Below, in pieces: positions 1 through 9,421 of a stretch of 64,000 nt of DNA. The notes beneath the pieces were generated by a model, which worked only from the letters and a program-made list of their open reading frames with translations, ran no database searches and was not told the DNA's origin. The DNA comes from Cutibacterium porci (GTDB taxonomy: Bacteria > Actinomycetota > Actinomycetes > Propionibacteriales > Propionibacteriaceae). The translations under genes were made by a program, and so were the position numbers. Location: positions 62,001 through 126,000 of the forward strand of contig NZ_VUMG01000001.1 of NCBI RefSeq assembly GCF_009696315.1. Direction: 5' to 3'. Numbering within the stretch: the stretch's first letter is position 1; the number at the start of each line of letters is the position of its first letter.

Positions 1-2
1 AG

Positions 3-1595
3 ATCCCCGGAATCCACCTTGACGAGCCACGTATCGACGAAGACGGTGCGATCTACATCACCAAACCGTCTCAGGACGTGACCTTCGCTGGCCAAGTATG
101 GGACAACGCCTTCGGCTACAACCTGGCTGTTAACGGCAACATCATTACCAACTACACCAACATCTGGGATCCAGGGGCGAACATCAACAAGCGCGGATTC
201 TCCGAGGATGTCAAAGCATCCGACGGCGACCGCATCCTCCTAGGCCTATATGACCTCATGGGCAATGGTCTTGAGCAAGTGATCCCTGTTGTCAGTGACA
301 CGAAGGATCCCGAGGTCGAAGTTGCTGGGGTCAAGCCCGGCGAGGTGGTTTCCACACCGACGACCATCACCGTCAAGGCTTCAGACGCTCACTTGAGGAA
401 TATGAAGGTGACGCTCGATGGCAAGCAGGTCGCTTTCAAGGCCACCACGGTGGTGCCCGCCAAGGGTGCCGAGGTGAGCCTTGACGGTGAACCGGATGAC
501 ACCGCCATTACCTCTGGGTCGGCGAGCGCTTCGGCACCACCGTCATCGGCCAGTGCATCCGCCTCACCCAGCGCACTAGCCACCGAATCGGCGACGCGAA
601 GCAATGATGCCGCTACTCAAGCAGAGCAGGCTGCCGCCAAGAAGGTTGCCGCTAAAGCCGCTGCAGCTCAAGCAGCCGTCAACAAGGAGGCCGCCGCTCC
701 CACGCCCACGAAGACCGGTGAGGGTTATACCCAGCTAACGGTCAAGCTGCCGACCACCTCACTAGTGGCAGGACCTCATCAGCTGGCTGTGACGGCCACT
801 GACCGTGCTGAGCGCCGTACCGACGTTGCCGTGCCATTCACGGTAGACGCCGCTCCGCGCATCGAGGGGCCGTCCGCAATCACCGTAAACCCCGACGAGA
901 ACGTGCTGGATCAGATCCGCGCCGCCTACAAGGTGGTTGATGACCTCGACGCTCACCTCGTAGTTAACGCCAACCTGACTGGCCTCGTCATGGACAAGGC
1001 TGTTCCGGTGGTCCTCACTGCGGTCGACTCCGCCGGACACGTCGTTACCAAGACGGTACAGGTCACCCTGCAACGTCCAGAGAGGACCCTCGCTGGTAAG
1101 TGCGGGACGATGAAGGGCCGATTTGCGAAGGGGGACTCGATTTCGATCACCTGCCGCACCGACGACAACGGCGACATCATCGTCACCGTGAAGAACGCCG
1201 GACCGACTGTCCTTGGAACACTGGCCCTCAATGTGCCGACCGATCGGAAGATCCTCGTCCTTGAGGACGGCAAGGTCGTCGGGACCGCGAAGGCTCGGGT
1301 AGTTAACGGCAAGGTCATGCTTGACGTCCCGTCGAAGATCACCCTCGACTTCACGAATGCCGACTCAACACAGTCCCCAGGCAAGGATCAGCCTGGACGC
1401 CACGGCTCTAAGCCGGGCAGCGGACACTCCAACGGATCAAACGGTTCCACGGGTTCGCAAGCCCCGCACCGCCACTATCAGTTGCCTTCTACTGGTGGTG
1501 ACCCCGCAACCGGCGCGACTGGCCTTGTTGGGCTGGCCGGACTCGCAGCAGTCATCGCCATGGCCGCTACAGTCGTCCGCAAAGCGCGCCGTTGA
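3..1595 (+). CDS. LPXTG-anchored surface protein, C-terminal part (probable lactocepin-like S8 protease)
   Basis: The reading frame is open from the left window edge, so the gene starts upstream and only the last ~530 residues are visible. The first ~75 residues look like the Fn3-like module that follows the catalytic domain of lactocepin/C5a-peptidase proteins, with a loop around 'GYNLAVNG' and the end of the module at 'AYDLMGN'-like 'LYDLMGNGLEQ'. Ig/cadherin-like beta segments follow, interrupted by a low-complexity Ser/Ala/Lys-rich spacer (about codons 155-235 of the visible part). The C-terminus is a classical sortase signal: a Gly/Ser/His-rich wall-spanning stretch, LPSTGG, a hydrophobic helix and a basic RKARR tail, so the protein is covalently wall-anchored. 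The protease catalytic domain is outside the window, so the enzymatic assignment is inferred from the Fn3-like module only. Confidence 0.65.
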   Translation: MPGIHLDEPRIDEDGAIYITKPSQDVTFAGQVWDNAFGYNLAVNGNIITNYTNIWDPGANINKRGFSEDVKASDGDRILLGLYDLMGNGLEQVIPVVSDTKDPEVEVAGVKPGEVVSTPTTITVKASDAHLRNMKVTLDGKQVAFKATTVVPAKGAEVSLDGEPDDTAITSGSASASAPPSSASASASPSALATESATRSNDAATQAEQAAAKKVAAKAAAAQAAVNKEAAAPTPTKTGEGYTQLTVKLPTTSLVAGPHQLAVTATDRAERRTDVAVPFTVDAAPRIEGPSAITVNPDENVLDQIRAAYKVVDDLDAHLVVNANLTGLVMDKAVPVVLTAVDSAGHVVTKTVQVTLQRPERTLAGKCGTMKGRFAKGDSISITCRTDDNGDIIVTVKNAGPTVLGTLALNVPTDRKILVLEDGKVVGTAKARVVNGKVMLDVPSKITLDFTNADSTQSPGKDQPGRHGSKPGSGHSNGSNGSTGSQAPHRHYQLPSTGGDPATGATGLVGLAGLAAVIAMAATVVRKARR

Positions 1596-1620
1596 GGCAT
1601 AGCCACTGACGCATGACGAC

Positions 1621-1656
1621 ATGTCTCCCCTTCACCAGTCGGTGAAGGGGAGACAT
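1621..1656. terminator. Bidirectional terminator hairpin
   Basis: A perfect 16-bp stem (1621-1636 pairs with 1641-1656) with a 4-nt loop lies 25 nt after the stop of the surface protein and in the gap before the convergent rhodanese gene. There is no strong T-run on either side. It is the only clear structure in the 1596-1807 gap. Confidence 0.75.
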
Positions 1657-1807
1657 TGTCTGCTGTGCGCCAAGGTCGCATGGCGGAAGGTCTCTGCGCG
1701 GGAAACGTTGTTGCTGTGGGGGCATCCGCCCAAACAGCTAGGCGCGGCGTTAAGGCAAGACTGCGTAGCGGACACCGTCAGCTAGGTTTGCAAGGCGACA
1801 ACAGAAT

Positions 1808-2191
1808 TCAGCGACCGCGCGGCGGCCCGGGAATGAGGATCTCGCCTCCCGCACGCCACGCACGCAACCCCGATGCGAGAAAGTCACAGTTGTAGCCTTT
1901 TCCCCGCACCGGACCTACTAAATGACCCGACCGAAACCCCGTGTCACACACCAGGATGAAGTGGGGATCAGGTTCGGCAAGCGGATCATCGCCGTATACG
2001 GCAAAGAAGGGGTCCGCGATCAGCTCTTTAGGATTAACCAGCCGTGCCCCGGGAGCGTGCCCAGCTTCATATTCACGGGATGTCCGAACATCTACGAGTA
2101 CCCCCCCTTTGGCGAGGGCATTGAGGACGTCCGGAAGATCGAGGCCGCCCTCGGCCATCCCATGATTCATCAGCAGGTCGCGCAGTCCCAT
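1808..2191 (-). CDS. Rhodanese-domain sulfurtransferase
   Basis: A 127-residue single rhodanese domain. It has the 'DVRTSREYEAGHAPGA' strand-loop typical of the family and an active-site loop C-D-T-G-F-R-S (Cys about residue 82) that would carry a persulfide. Single-domain rhodaneses move sulfane sulfur to acceptors such as thiols or cyanide; the physiological acceptor cannot be read from the sequence. I start at the ATG encoding MGLRDLL because the domain begins shortly after it; an upstream in-frame extension to 2290 has no domain support, and no good ribosome-binding site marks either choice. The gene stands alone, convergent with the surface protein gene. Confidence 0.8.
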   Translation of the reverse strand: MGLRDLLMNHGMAEGGLDLPDVLNALAKGGVLVDVRTSREYEAGHAPGARLVNPKELIADPFFAVYGDDPLAEPDPHFILVCDTGFRSGHLVGPVRGKGYNCDFLASGLRAWRAGGEILIPGPPRGR

Positions 2192-2375
2192 GCCTGCACA
2201 TTGTAGGGAACGCCGTCGATCCGTGATTCCCACCGTGTCCAACTGCTCACCCGACTCATCCGATGGAGAAAAATCCCGAATCGGCACCACCTAGGCAACG
2301 GTAATGCCCCGTCCCCAGACCAGCTGACAAAATTGGTCAACCTCGTACTGGGCGCCGCCACGCATCGCCGGATCC

Positions 2376-2837
2376 TCAAGCGCTGATACCGGCCAAGATC
2401 TGGCGAACCTCCTGAGGCGTTGTGGCCGCCATAAGGCGGTTGCGGAAGTCTGCCTTCACCAAGGAACGAGCTAGCGAAGCCAGAATCCGCAAGTGCTCGT
2501 TACCAGCGGCAGCTTCGGGAACAGCGATAAGGAAGACGAGGTTAGCCAATGAACCGTCTGGGGCTCCCCAGTTCACACCTTCGTCACTACGAGCGAAAGC
2601 CAATGCCGGACGGTCGACGCCGTCACATTTACCATGCGGGATAGCGATGCCGTCGCCAAGCCCGGTGGTCCCCGCATCCTCACGAGCGTGAACAGCCTTG
2701 ATAAGAACGTCGCGATCAATCAAGGCACCACTGGCATCAATGAGGTCGGCCATTCTTTCAATGGCGTCGTCCTTGTTTCCTGCAACAAGGGAGAGATCAA
2801 TAGATCCTTCGCTGAGTAGATCTGCGATAGTAGCCAT
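2376..2837 (-). CDS. PTS fructose-family EIIA component
   Basis: A 153-residue stand-alone EIIA of the fructose/mannitol (PTS_EIIA_2) family. The phosphorylatable histidine is in the motif GIAIPHGK (His about residue 68). It would pass phosphate from HPr to the IIB domain of the adjacent permease. The start at 2837 is fixed by an AAAAGGAG ribosome-binding site 6-7 nt upstream; a longer in-frame opening would run into the IIBC gene. The gene follows the IIBC gene by 23 nt on the same strand, so the two form an operon. No FruK kinase or HPr is visible here, so the exact sugar (fructose or another hexose/hexitol) is open. Confidence 0.9.
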   Translation of the reverse strand: MATIADLLSEGSIDLSLVAGNKDDAIERMADLIDASGALIDRDVLIKAVHAREDAGTTGLGDGIAIPHGKCDGVDRPALAFARSDEGVNWGAPDGSLANLVFLIAVPEAAAGNEHLRILASLARSLVKADFRNRLMAATTPQEVRQILAGISA

Positions 2838-2860
2838 GTCGTAACTCCTTTTCATTCGAC

Positions 2861-4336
2861 TCACGCGGTAACCGCGCGGTCTTTTTTGCGGGCGGAAAGT
2901 CTTTTGAGGGCCAGGGACATGAAAGCTGTCACCAAAGCCCCAATGAGTATCGCTGAGAAGAATCCGAGCAGGGGCTTGCACGCCCCAAGCACGCCAACAA
3001 TCGGGCCACCATGCATGACAACGTCATGGACGCCAAACACACCCGCTAACACAGCTGCGACGGCTCCACCCACCATGTTTGAGGGAATCACACGAACCGG
3101 GTCAGCAGCAGCAAAAGGAATGGCACCTTCAGTGATGCCGAACAGCCCCATAAACAGCGCTGCGATACCCGCGTCACGCTCCTGCTTGGAGAATAAGCGG
3201 CGGTCGAGAAGGGTGGCAAGGCCCATACCGAGCGGAGCGACCGGGATGGCGGCTGCGGCCAGCCCCATAACCTTGCCCTGGTCAACAGCGATCATGCCTC
3301 CGGCGAAGAGGAAAGCAACTTTATTGACAGGGCCTCCCATGTCAAAGCTGATCATGAGGCCGATGATGATGGCAAGGATCGCGATCGAGGACGTCGTCAT
3401 ACTGGCCAAGAAACTGGTCAATCCATTAAAAAGCGCAGCTAGCGGACGGCCAAGTACGTAGACGTACAGCAGTGAGACGATTGCAGTACCGAAAATCGGG
3501 ACGATAAGGATTGGCACAATCGGTTTCACGTACTCGTGCCACGGGATCTTTCTCATCCATTTGGCGACGTAGCCAGCGATGAAGCCGATGACTATGGCAC
3601 CAATAAATCCGGTGTTGAGACCCGTTTTTGTGCCGTCCGGGGCCGTCGTCGTCAGATAAGGGAACTGTGCGCCACTATTAGCAATAAACCCTGAAACCAT
3701 GCCGACGACCAGACCAGGACGGTCGGCAATGGCCTGAGCGATAAATCCCGCTAGTACCGGAATCATGAGGGAGAAAGCCAGGGTGCCAATCTGCAAGATG
3801 GTCTGCCAAAAGCTGTTTTCAGGCACGGCGACGCCGCCAGCAGTAGGTTTGCCACCGATGCCTAAAGCCAACGCGATCATGATGCCGCCGCAAACTACGA
3901 ATGGAATCATGTGAGACACGCCCGCCATAAGGGCCGAATAGAAGGTGTGGCCAACAGACTCCTTGCCATCATTACTGATCGCGGTGACCCCCGCTTCAGC
4001 GACAGACTCGCCGGAGGGTCCGCCGCCACGTCTCGGAGCAGCCAAGGCTTGCTCCAGTAACTCGGCTGGCCGTGAGATGCCATCCTGAACACCAGTCACT
4101 AAGACTCGTTTGCCGTCAAACCGAGACAGATCGATCTCGGTATCGGCAGCGATGATCACGGCATCAGCCTCGCGAATGTCGTCGGCAGTGAGCTCGTTCT
4201 CGACACCAATTGATCCTTGAGTCTCAACTTTGATCTGGGCACCGGCCTCTTTGGCGGTTTCTTCCAGTTTCTCGGCAGCCATATACGTATGGGCAATACC
4301 GGTCGGACATGCTGTAATTCCGACGTATTTCTTCAT
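2861..4336 (-). CDS. PTS fructose-family EIIBC permease
   Basis: A 491-residue fusion of IIB and IIC domains of the fructose PTS family. The IIB domain (about 1-100) has the phosphocysteine motif ITACPTGIAHTYMAA with Cys10. After a linker (about 100-125) the IIC domain has some 8-10 hydrophobic membrane segments and the conserved stretch around MISFDMGGPVNKVA. It imports and phosphorylates a hexose at the membrane. An AAGGAGA ribosome-binding site precedes the ATG. The IIA partner follows 23 nt downstream as a separate gene, whereas many FruA proteins carry IIA fused, so this is a split arrangement. The ROK regulator upstream on the same strand is a candidate controller. Confidence 0.92.
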   Translation of the reverse strand: MKKYVGITACPTGIAHTYMAAEKLEETAKEAGAQIKVETQGSIGVENELTADDIREADAVIIAADTEIDLSRFDGKRVLVTGVQDGISRPAELLEQALAAPRRGGGPSGESVAEAGVTAISNDGKESVGHTFYSALMAGVSHMIPFVVCGGIMIALALGIGGKPTAGGVAVPENSFWQTILQIGTLAFSLMIPVLAGFIAQAIADRPGLVVGMVSGFIANSGAQFPYLTTTAPDGTKTGLNTGFIGAIVIGFIAGYVAKWMRKIPWHEYVKPIVPILIVPIFGTAIVSLLYVYVLGRPLAALFNGLTSFLASMTTSSIAILAIIIGLMISFDMGGPVNKVAFLFAGGMIAVDQGKVMGLAAAAIPVAPLGMGLATLLDRRLFSKQERDAGIAALFMGLFGITEGAIPFAAADPVRVIPSNMVGGAVAAVLAGVFGVHDVVMHGGPIVGVLGACKPLLGFFSAILIGALVTAFMSLALKRLSARKKDRAVTA

Positions 4337-4483
4337 TGTTCTCCTTGATGGGGAGCACTCATCGTGCTGTCACCGGACACAGACGTGACGCACTGGAGCG
4401 ACCTAAGATTTAGGTCCACTTGGTTGACGTGTTGACCGTGTTGTCTTGTTTCCATTATCCCGCGTATTGCCGTGGGCTGAGGT

Positions 4484-4528
4484 AGCCCAGGCTCTGAGGG
4501 CATAGGCGATAAATTCTGGTCCGTTATC
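4484..4528 (-). pseudogene. Relic of IS3-type transposase (DDE integrase core)
   Basis: Reading the minus strand in one frame gives DNGPEFIAYALRAWA, the hallmark of the second catalytic Asp region of IS3/rve-type transposases (typically S/RDNGPEFIA). On both sides the similarity fades quickly and no full transposase frame, partner ORF or terminal repeats are seen in the 4337-4767 gap. I therefore read it as a decayed insertion-sequence fragment. The rest of this 430-bp gap should hold the PTS promoter; no other gene is convincing. Confidence 0.45.
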
Positions 4529-4767
4529 CGGCTCACCCGCAGTCGCCCACCACACTCAAGGCACGTCGGGCATACGCTATGCATGTCAGATGCGGCGCCA
4601 ACCAGGTACACACGATCTCACTCACCCCGCGCAGCACCACATTGACGAAAACTCCCGCGCTAGAGGCCCATTCAGCACTGACGGGCCGCCACTGCTTCCG
4701 AGCTGACAAAAGTACCCACCACTTTCTAGGGCTCGACATCACTCAGGTATCGGAGAGGCCGACTGCT

Positions 4768-5871
4768 TTAACCCTTGGCGTACGTGAGAGCCGCAATGGC
4801 AGCTCCCATCGCCCGACCATCGTCGTCAAGAATCGCCGGAACCACTTCGATATCCCACGGCACCCCTGGTATCAGCTCCGCAGTCAATGCCTCTTGAAGG
4901 TCGTCAACGATGCGGGGACATGCGTGGGTCAATTCACCCCCAACAACAATTCGCGAAGGGCTCATAAGAAGCACCGCTGCAGCACTGACACACGCAATTG
5001 ATTCCGCCGCGCTTCGCAAGGCAGAGCGGGCTTTCGATTCCCCTCGTGCCAGGGCCTCAGCCAAAGCATCGAGGTCGTCCACGTCGGCGGCCCGGCATAC
5101 GGCCGGTATGGAGGCCACTGTCTCAAGACAGCCCGTCTTTCCGCAGTAACAGCGTCGATCCGAGCCAGGCACCCGAGCGTGACCCAGTTCCCCTGCATAC
5201 CCCGTCGCCCCGTCACGAACATGATCGGCCACAATGACTGATCCGCCAACTCCCCATCCAAGATGGACGTAGAACTGTTCCGCGGCCCCGCCACCCGCAC
5301 CGTCTCGCGCCTCCCGGAGGGCTGCCATCCGAATGGTGTTATCGACGATAACTGGCGCGTTCCACCACCGTTTCGTCAGTGAGACGACCTTTGACGCATA
5401 GGCATCGCCGCGCCCAACCGGCACCGGCAATCCCACACCAATAGCCGTGACGTAATCGGTCTCGAGCCCACAATGCACCATTTCTGTAGCGAGCGACTCA
5501 CCCAGACTGGCTAGGTCTTCCTCCCATTGACCTGCTGCATCGCGGTTGCGAGACACCTGAGCGACACAGCAACCCTGATGGTCGAGAGCCACCGCAAGGG
5601 CCTGAGAACGCGAGATATCGAGGCCGAGGACAGCTACCACCCCCGGCCTCAAAGCCAATTTCTCAACCGGACGACCACGGCCATGCGGGTGGGGATCAGG
5701 CAGGTAATCAACGACCGCCTGGGCCCGCAACGCGTCGAGGGCCCGCCCAAGAACCGGACGGGAAACGTCGAGAACGTCGCACAACTCCGCCCGGGTATAT
5801 GACCCCGTCGATAGCGCCCCAATGATCCGCTGCTCCAACGACTCGGCCTGAGGGCGAGTGAGGTACTCCAT
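4768..5871 (-). CDS. ROK-family transcriptional regulator
   Basis: A 367-residue protein with an N-terminal winged helix-turn-helix (about 10-60, 'YTRAELCDVLDVSRPVLGRA') and a C-terminal ROK sugar-kinase-like domain. The ROK zinc signature is present: GELGH followed by C-Y-C-G-K-T-G-C-L-E (about 227-250). Such proteins usually repress sugar-use genes and are released by a sugar or sugar phosphate. The start is chosen at 5871 because a GGGAGG ribosome-binding site lies 5 nt upstream; a start 10 codons earlier lacks one. It lies between the sulfatase operon and the PTS genes, all on the same strand, so either or both are likely targets. Confidence 0.88.
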   Translation of the reverse strand: MEYLTRPQAESLEQRIIGALSTGSYTRAELCDVLDVSRPVLGRALDALRAQAVVDYLPDPHPHGRGRPVEKLALRPGVVAVLGLDISRSQALAVALDHQGCCVAQVSRNRDAAGQWEEDLASLGESLATEMVHCGLETDYVTAIGVGLPVPVGRGDAYASKVVSLTKRWWNAPVIVDNTIRMAALREARDGAGGGAAEQFYVHLGWGVGGSVIVADHVRDGATGYAGELGHARVPGSDRRCYCGKTGCLETVASIPAVCRAADVDDLDALAEALARGESKARSALRSAAESIACVSAAAVLLMSPSRIVVGGELTHACPRIVDDLQEALTAELIPGVPWDIEVVPAILDDDGRAMGAAIAALTYAKG

Positions 5872-5929
5872 TGCCGCCTCCCTTCCACCGACCTTTCTCA
5901 CATGCTCTCAGTGTGTCACAAAATGCGCG

Positions 5930-5965
5930 TTTGCCCGCCTGAGTATTGACTCTCAGGCGGGCAAA
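5930..5965 (-). terminator. Hairpin between sulfatase and ROK genes
   Basis: A 14-bp perfect stem (5930-5943 with 5952-5965) and 8-nt loop lies 16 nt after the sulfatase stop. On the transcribed strand it lacks a U-tract, so it could be a terminator or a processing site separating the sulfatase operon from the ROK gene. Confidence 0.6.
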
Positions 5966-5981
5966 AATGTAGTCGCAGCAA

Positions 5982-7520
5982 TCAGTCCGAGATGACCTCG
6001 TCGAGGTCAGATCTGGCGGTATTCACTAGCGGCACGTCAAAGTCGACCATCGCTGCCATCCATTTGGCGAAAGAGTGGTCCCCCCTTTCCCGCAACTGGC
6101 GGTACAGCTCCTTAGCTAATTCACGCCGAATCTCGTCATAGACCGGAACCGTGTAGACGTTATTCATCTCGGCTGGGTCAACACGTAGATCGTAAAGCTC
6201 GTTAACTGACTCGTGGTTCATGACCAGTTTGAACTCGCGGGTGCGCAGCATACGTTGCTGCAGCGGGAAATGGTGGCCGTGGAACTCGCAGACGATATTC
6301 TCCCTCCACCCCGGCACCTCGTCGCCGCGCGTGAGATCGACGATGGAGCGGCCGTCAGGTACTAGAGCCGGGTCGAGGCCGGCGATGTCCATGACGGTGG
6401 CGGTGAGGTCAATAAGGGACACGAAAGCGTCAGAACGCCCCACTGTTGAGACTCCCGGAATGTGAGCAATGAATGGGACATTGTAAATGTCGTCATACAT
6501 AGCCGGTCCCTTGTCATTCATCCGGTGTGACCCCGTGAATTCACCGTGATCTGCGGTGAAAAACACTGCGGTGTCGTCGAGCACCCCGAGTTCCCGCGCG
6601 GCATCCATGATCCGGCCAATTTCGAAGTCGATCATGGCTACATAACCCCAGTACACCGCTATAAGCTTGCGCCACTGGTCGTTGCTAAAACTCGACGTTG
6701 ACCAGTAGGTCGCGTAATTTTGCTGAACCGGGGGCTTGCCGATAAGGGAATCGCCAAAGTTCTCTGGGAGAGTGACGTCATCGGGATCAATGAGGTCAAA
6801 CCACTCGTCAGGCAGGAAGTACGGCAAGTGGGGCCCAAAGAAGTGGACGTCAAGGGAGAACGGTTTGCCACTGTCTTTCCAATCCTTGGCGTAGTGGCGC
6901 AGGCGCCCGATAGCCCGATCCGCCAGGAATCGCTCGAAAGTGGCCTCCTCAGGCTGGTCTAGTCGAGCTGCAATGATGTGACCGGGGCGCTTACCGGGCA
7001 ATTCCCCACGCCACAAGTCATGGGCCTTAACCGGCGGAAGGTTATTCTCCTTGAGCCACGCAACATATTTCTCGTTGCCGACTGGATTCTCAGCACCCCA
7101 GTAGGTGTCGTCATCAGCCCCGAACGCTGACGGCAGGTTGGCACCACAGTGATACTTGCCTACGATTCCGACGTTATAGCCGTTGTCGTGGAGTTCCTGA
7201 GTGTATGTCCACGCGTCAAGGGGGATATCAGTCTGGTACGCGATATTCCACTCTGGATTCGCCAGTACTTGGTGCTTGATCGGCAGGCGTCCGGTCATGA
7301 GGGATGCACGGGCCGGGGTACAGATTGCGGTCGGGGTGAAGCAGTGAGTGAAGGCAAAGCCGTTGTTGCCCATCTCGTCGAGGACAGGCGTGTGGGCATG
7401 CGGATTCCCCAAACAACCAATGGTGTCGACGCGATGCTGGTCAGTCATGATGACCAGAACGTTGCGGACGTTATCGGGAATATCGCGCTCACGGGTCTTC
7501 CCGGTGACGTTCTCAGTCAT
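5982..7520 (-). CDS. Cys-type sulfatase (formylglycine-dependent)
   Basis: A 512-residue alkaline-phosphatase-superfamily sulfatase. The modification motif C-T-P-A-R (Cys about 67, then ASLMTGR) would be converted to formylglycine. Metal-binding features are present: TDQH near residue 27 and the FFTADHGEF segment, plus GKYH where many sulfatases have GKWH. No signal peptide is visible, suggesting a cytoplasmic enzyme acting on imported substrate. It is preceded 42 nt upstream by an MFS sugar porter, and the anaerobic maturase gene lies just beyond, so a sulfated sugar or glycan fragment is the likely substrate. A GAAAGGA ribosome-binding site supports the ATG. The exact sulfate ester cannot be named. 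Confidence 0.9.
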   Translation of the reverse strand: MTENVTGKTRERDIPDNVRNVLVIMTDQHRVDTIGCLGNPHAHTPVLDEMGNNGFAFTHCFTPTAICTPARASLMTGRLPIKHQVLANPEWNIAYQTDIPLDAWTYTQELHDNGYNVGIVGKYHCGANLPSAFGADDDTYWGAENPVGNEKYVAWLKENNLPPVKAHDLWRGELPGKRPGHIIAARLDQPEEATFERFLADRAIGRLRHYAKDWKDSGKPFSLDVHFFGPHLPYFLPDEWFDLIDPDDVTLPENFGDSLIGKPPVQQNYATYWSTSSFSNDQWRKLIAVYWGYVAMIDFEIGRIMDAARELGVLDDTAVFFTADHGEFTGSHRMNDKGPAMYDDIYNVPFIAHIPGVSTVGRSDAFVSLIDLTATVMDIAGLDPALVPDGRSIVDLTRGDEVPGWRENIVCEFHGHHFPLQQRMLRTREFKLVMNHESVNELYDLRVDPAEMNNVYTVPVYDEIRRELAKELYRQLRERGDHSFAKWMAAMVDFDVPLVNTARSDLDEVISD

Positions 7521-7562
7521 GATCCGTTCCTTTCTGTGATGAATGTACGTGCCCTACGCCGC

Positions 7563-9023
7563 TCAGGCGCCCATTTCTTCGAGCTCTTTACCAGCCGTCT
7601 CATGGAGGTAACGGGCAGTAAAGATAACGGCGAGAATGCCGAAGCCGCAGTAGAGCCAGTAGGTGCCGGCGGGAGACCAAGAGACGAGGAACGGGAAGAG
7701 CAGGACCACCAGGAAGTTGACGAAGAAGTCAGCACCAGAGGCCATGGACATTGCCGCACCACGGATCTGGTTGGGGAACATCTCGCCCATGACGATCGAG
7801 AAGATCGGCCCCCAGGATGAGGTGAATCCGAGTAGGAAGCAGCACAAGGCGGCGACGGCAAGGAATCCCAGGAACGGGTTGGAGGCGACGTCCGGCCCGT
7901 TCTCTCCCATAGGCGCAATCGTGAAGACGAGGGCGACGACGCCCAGCGATATGAAGATGAGAGTACCGCCCCAGATGAGCATCCGCTTGCGACCAATGCG
8001 ATCCACCAGAAGGATTCCGGAAACGACGCCGACAACCTTGAAGCAGGTGATGAGGAGGGTTTGTTGTAGAGCCATGTCCTCAGAGAAACCAACCGCTTCG
8101 AATAGCGTGTTGGAGTAGAAAAAGACGCCGTTAGTACCGGTGAGTTGCTGGAATGCTGCGATGGCCATGCCGACGAAAACGAGTCCCTTCCACTGCGAAT
8201 TCATGACGGCACGCACACCCAAGGTTCGCTCCTCGGCACCCAATGTCTGACGAATCGCCTCGACGCGATCTTGAGCCTCATCGGCGGTGTCGCCGGTGAC
8301 CTTGGACAGAACCGTGGCGGCCTCGTCACCACGGCCTGCAGCGACGAGCCACCTCGGGGATTCGGGAATCCGGGCCGTCATGATGGCGTAGAAAATCGCA
8401 GGAATGAGCAAGCATAGGAACATCCACTGCCACGCTTTGAGGCCGAGGGCGAGAGTCGCCGCAGTGCCGCCGGCGCTACGGGAGACGATGATATTGATTG
8501 TGCCGGCAAAGAAGAGGCCCAAGATGATTGCGAGCTGACGGAAAGCGATGAGTCTGCCGCGAATGTCGGCGGGCGCGATCTCGGCGACATAGCCGGGAGC
8601 GACTGTGGTGGCCGCGCCGAAGCCGATACCTCCAACAATCCGGCACAGCAAGAGGAAGGCGTATCCACCCAGCCAGGGAGATAAAGCCCCCAGCACAGCC
8701 TCGAATAGGAGGAATGGTGCAACCCATAGCAATGTGGTACGCCGCCCGATGCGGTCGGAAACGCGTCCGGCGAAAATAGCGCCGATGAGGCCGCCAATGA
8801 TACCAGCGGAACCGGCAACACCCTGCGCAAAGGCGCCCAGATGGAACTCGGATCCCACGGCCTTAATTGCGCCGTTGAGGACCATACCTTCAAACCCGTA
8901 GAAGAACGGTCCGAGGGTGGCGATGACCGCTAGTGAGGTGGCGTAGCGCCGGGCGGCGGCGCGACGCGGTTCGAGAGGTGCGCCTCTCTTTCCTGTGGCG
9001 ACGGAATTAGTCGAGGTGGACAT
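7563..9023 (-). CDS. MFS sugar porter
   Basis: A 486-residue, 12-helix major facilitator of the sugar-porter family. It has the loop 2-3 motif D-R-I-G-R-R (about 90-95), the repeat-side motif DRIGRKR, and PESPRWL in the central loop. It probably imports the sulfated or desulfated sugar handled by the downstream sulfatase, with which it is co-oriented and 42 nt apart. The start has an AAAGGAG site 7 nt upstream. The N-terminal ~28 residues are basic and cytoplasmic. Function by family is firm; the substrate is inferred from context. Confidence 0.9.
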   Translation of the reverse strand: MSTSTNSVATGKRGAPLEPRRAAARRYATSLAVIATLGPFFYGFEGMVLNGAIKAVGSEFHLGAFAQGVAGSAGIIGGLIGAIFAGRVSDRIGRRTTLLWVAPFLLFEAVLGALSPWLGGYAFLLLCRIVGGIGFGAATTVAPGYVAEIAPADIRGRLIAFRQLAIILGLFFAGTINIIVSRSAGGTAATLALGLKAWQWMFLCLLIPAIFYAIMTARIPESPRWLVAAGRGDEAATVLSKVTGDTADEAQDRVEAIRQTLGAEERTLGVRAVMNSQWKGLVFVGMAIAAFQQLTGTNGVFFYSNTLFEAVGFSEDMALQQTLLITCFKVVGVVSGILLVDRIGRKRMLIWGGTLIFISLGVVALVFTIAPMGENGPDVASNPFLGFLAVAALCCFLLGFTSSWGPIFSIVMGEMFPNQIRGAAMSMASGADFFVNFLVVLLFPFLVSWSPAGTYWLYCGFGILAVIFTARYLHETAGKELEEMGA

Positions 9024-9044
9024 CCACTCGCTCCTTTTGGTGCT

Positions 9045-9062
9045 CGATCTGATCGCAGATCG
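9045..9062. promoter_or_regulatory. Inverted repeat in the leader of the MFS-sulfatase operon
   Basis: CGATCTG-4nt-CAGATCG is a perfect 7-bp inverted repeat immediately upstream of the ribosome-binding site of the MFS gene. It could be an operator (for the ROK or another repressor) or a small leader hairpin. The rest of the 9024-9421 gap (about 400 bp) contains no gene I can support and should hold the operon promoter. Confidence 0.4.
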
Positions 9063-9421
9063 GGCGACACCGACGTCGCCCGGCGATGCATGGACGATAG
9101 GAGCGGGGGATTTTTGACCGCAGCCGCGGGCATCAAGAAGGCGCCATCTGAGAGAAATAACACATATCTAGATGCACCCCGTATCGAAAAACACCGCCAC
9201 AGCAACGTCACGGGTACTGCAGTGACCGTTCCCAGGCGCAACCGATCTTTTTCGACAGTGGGAACGCAGCGACCCTGCGTAGTTTGCCACCAGCTCCGAG
9301 GGCGGGGCCACGCTGAGAGCCGACGTCAGAGATATAAGTAACGCGACCTGTAGTCACAGTACGCACGCGCACACCCGGGGTCCGGGAGCGTAGGCGGGCC
9401 TGTTGGTCACAGCGCCCGGCG

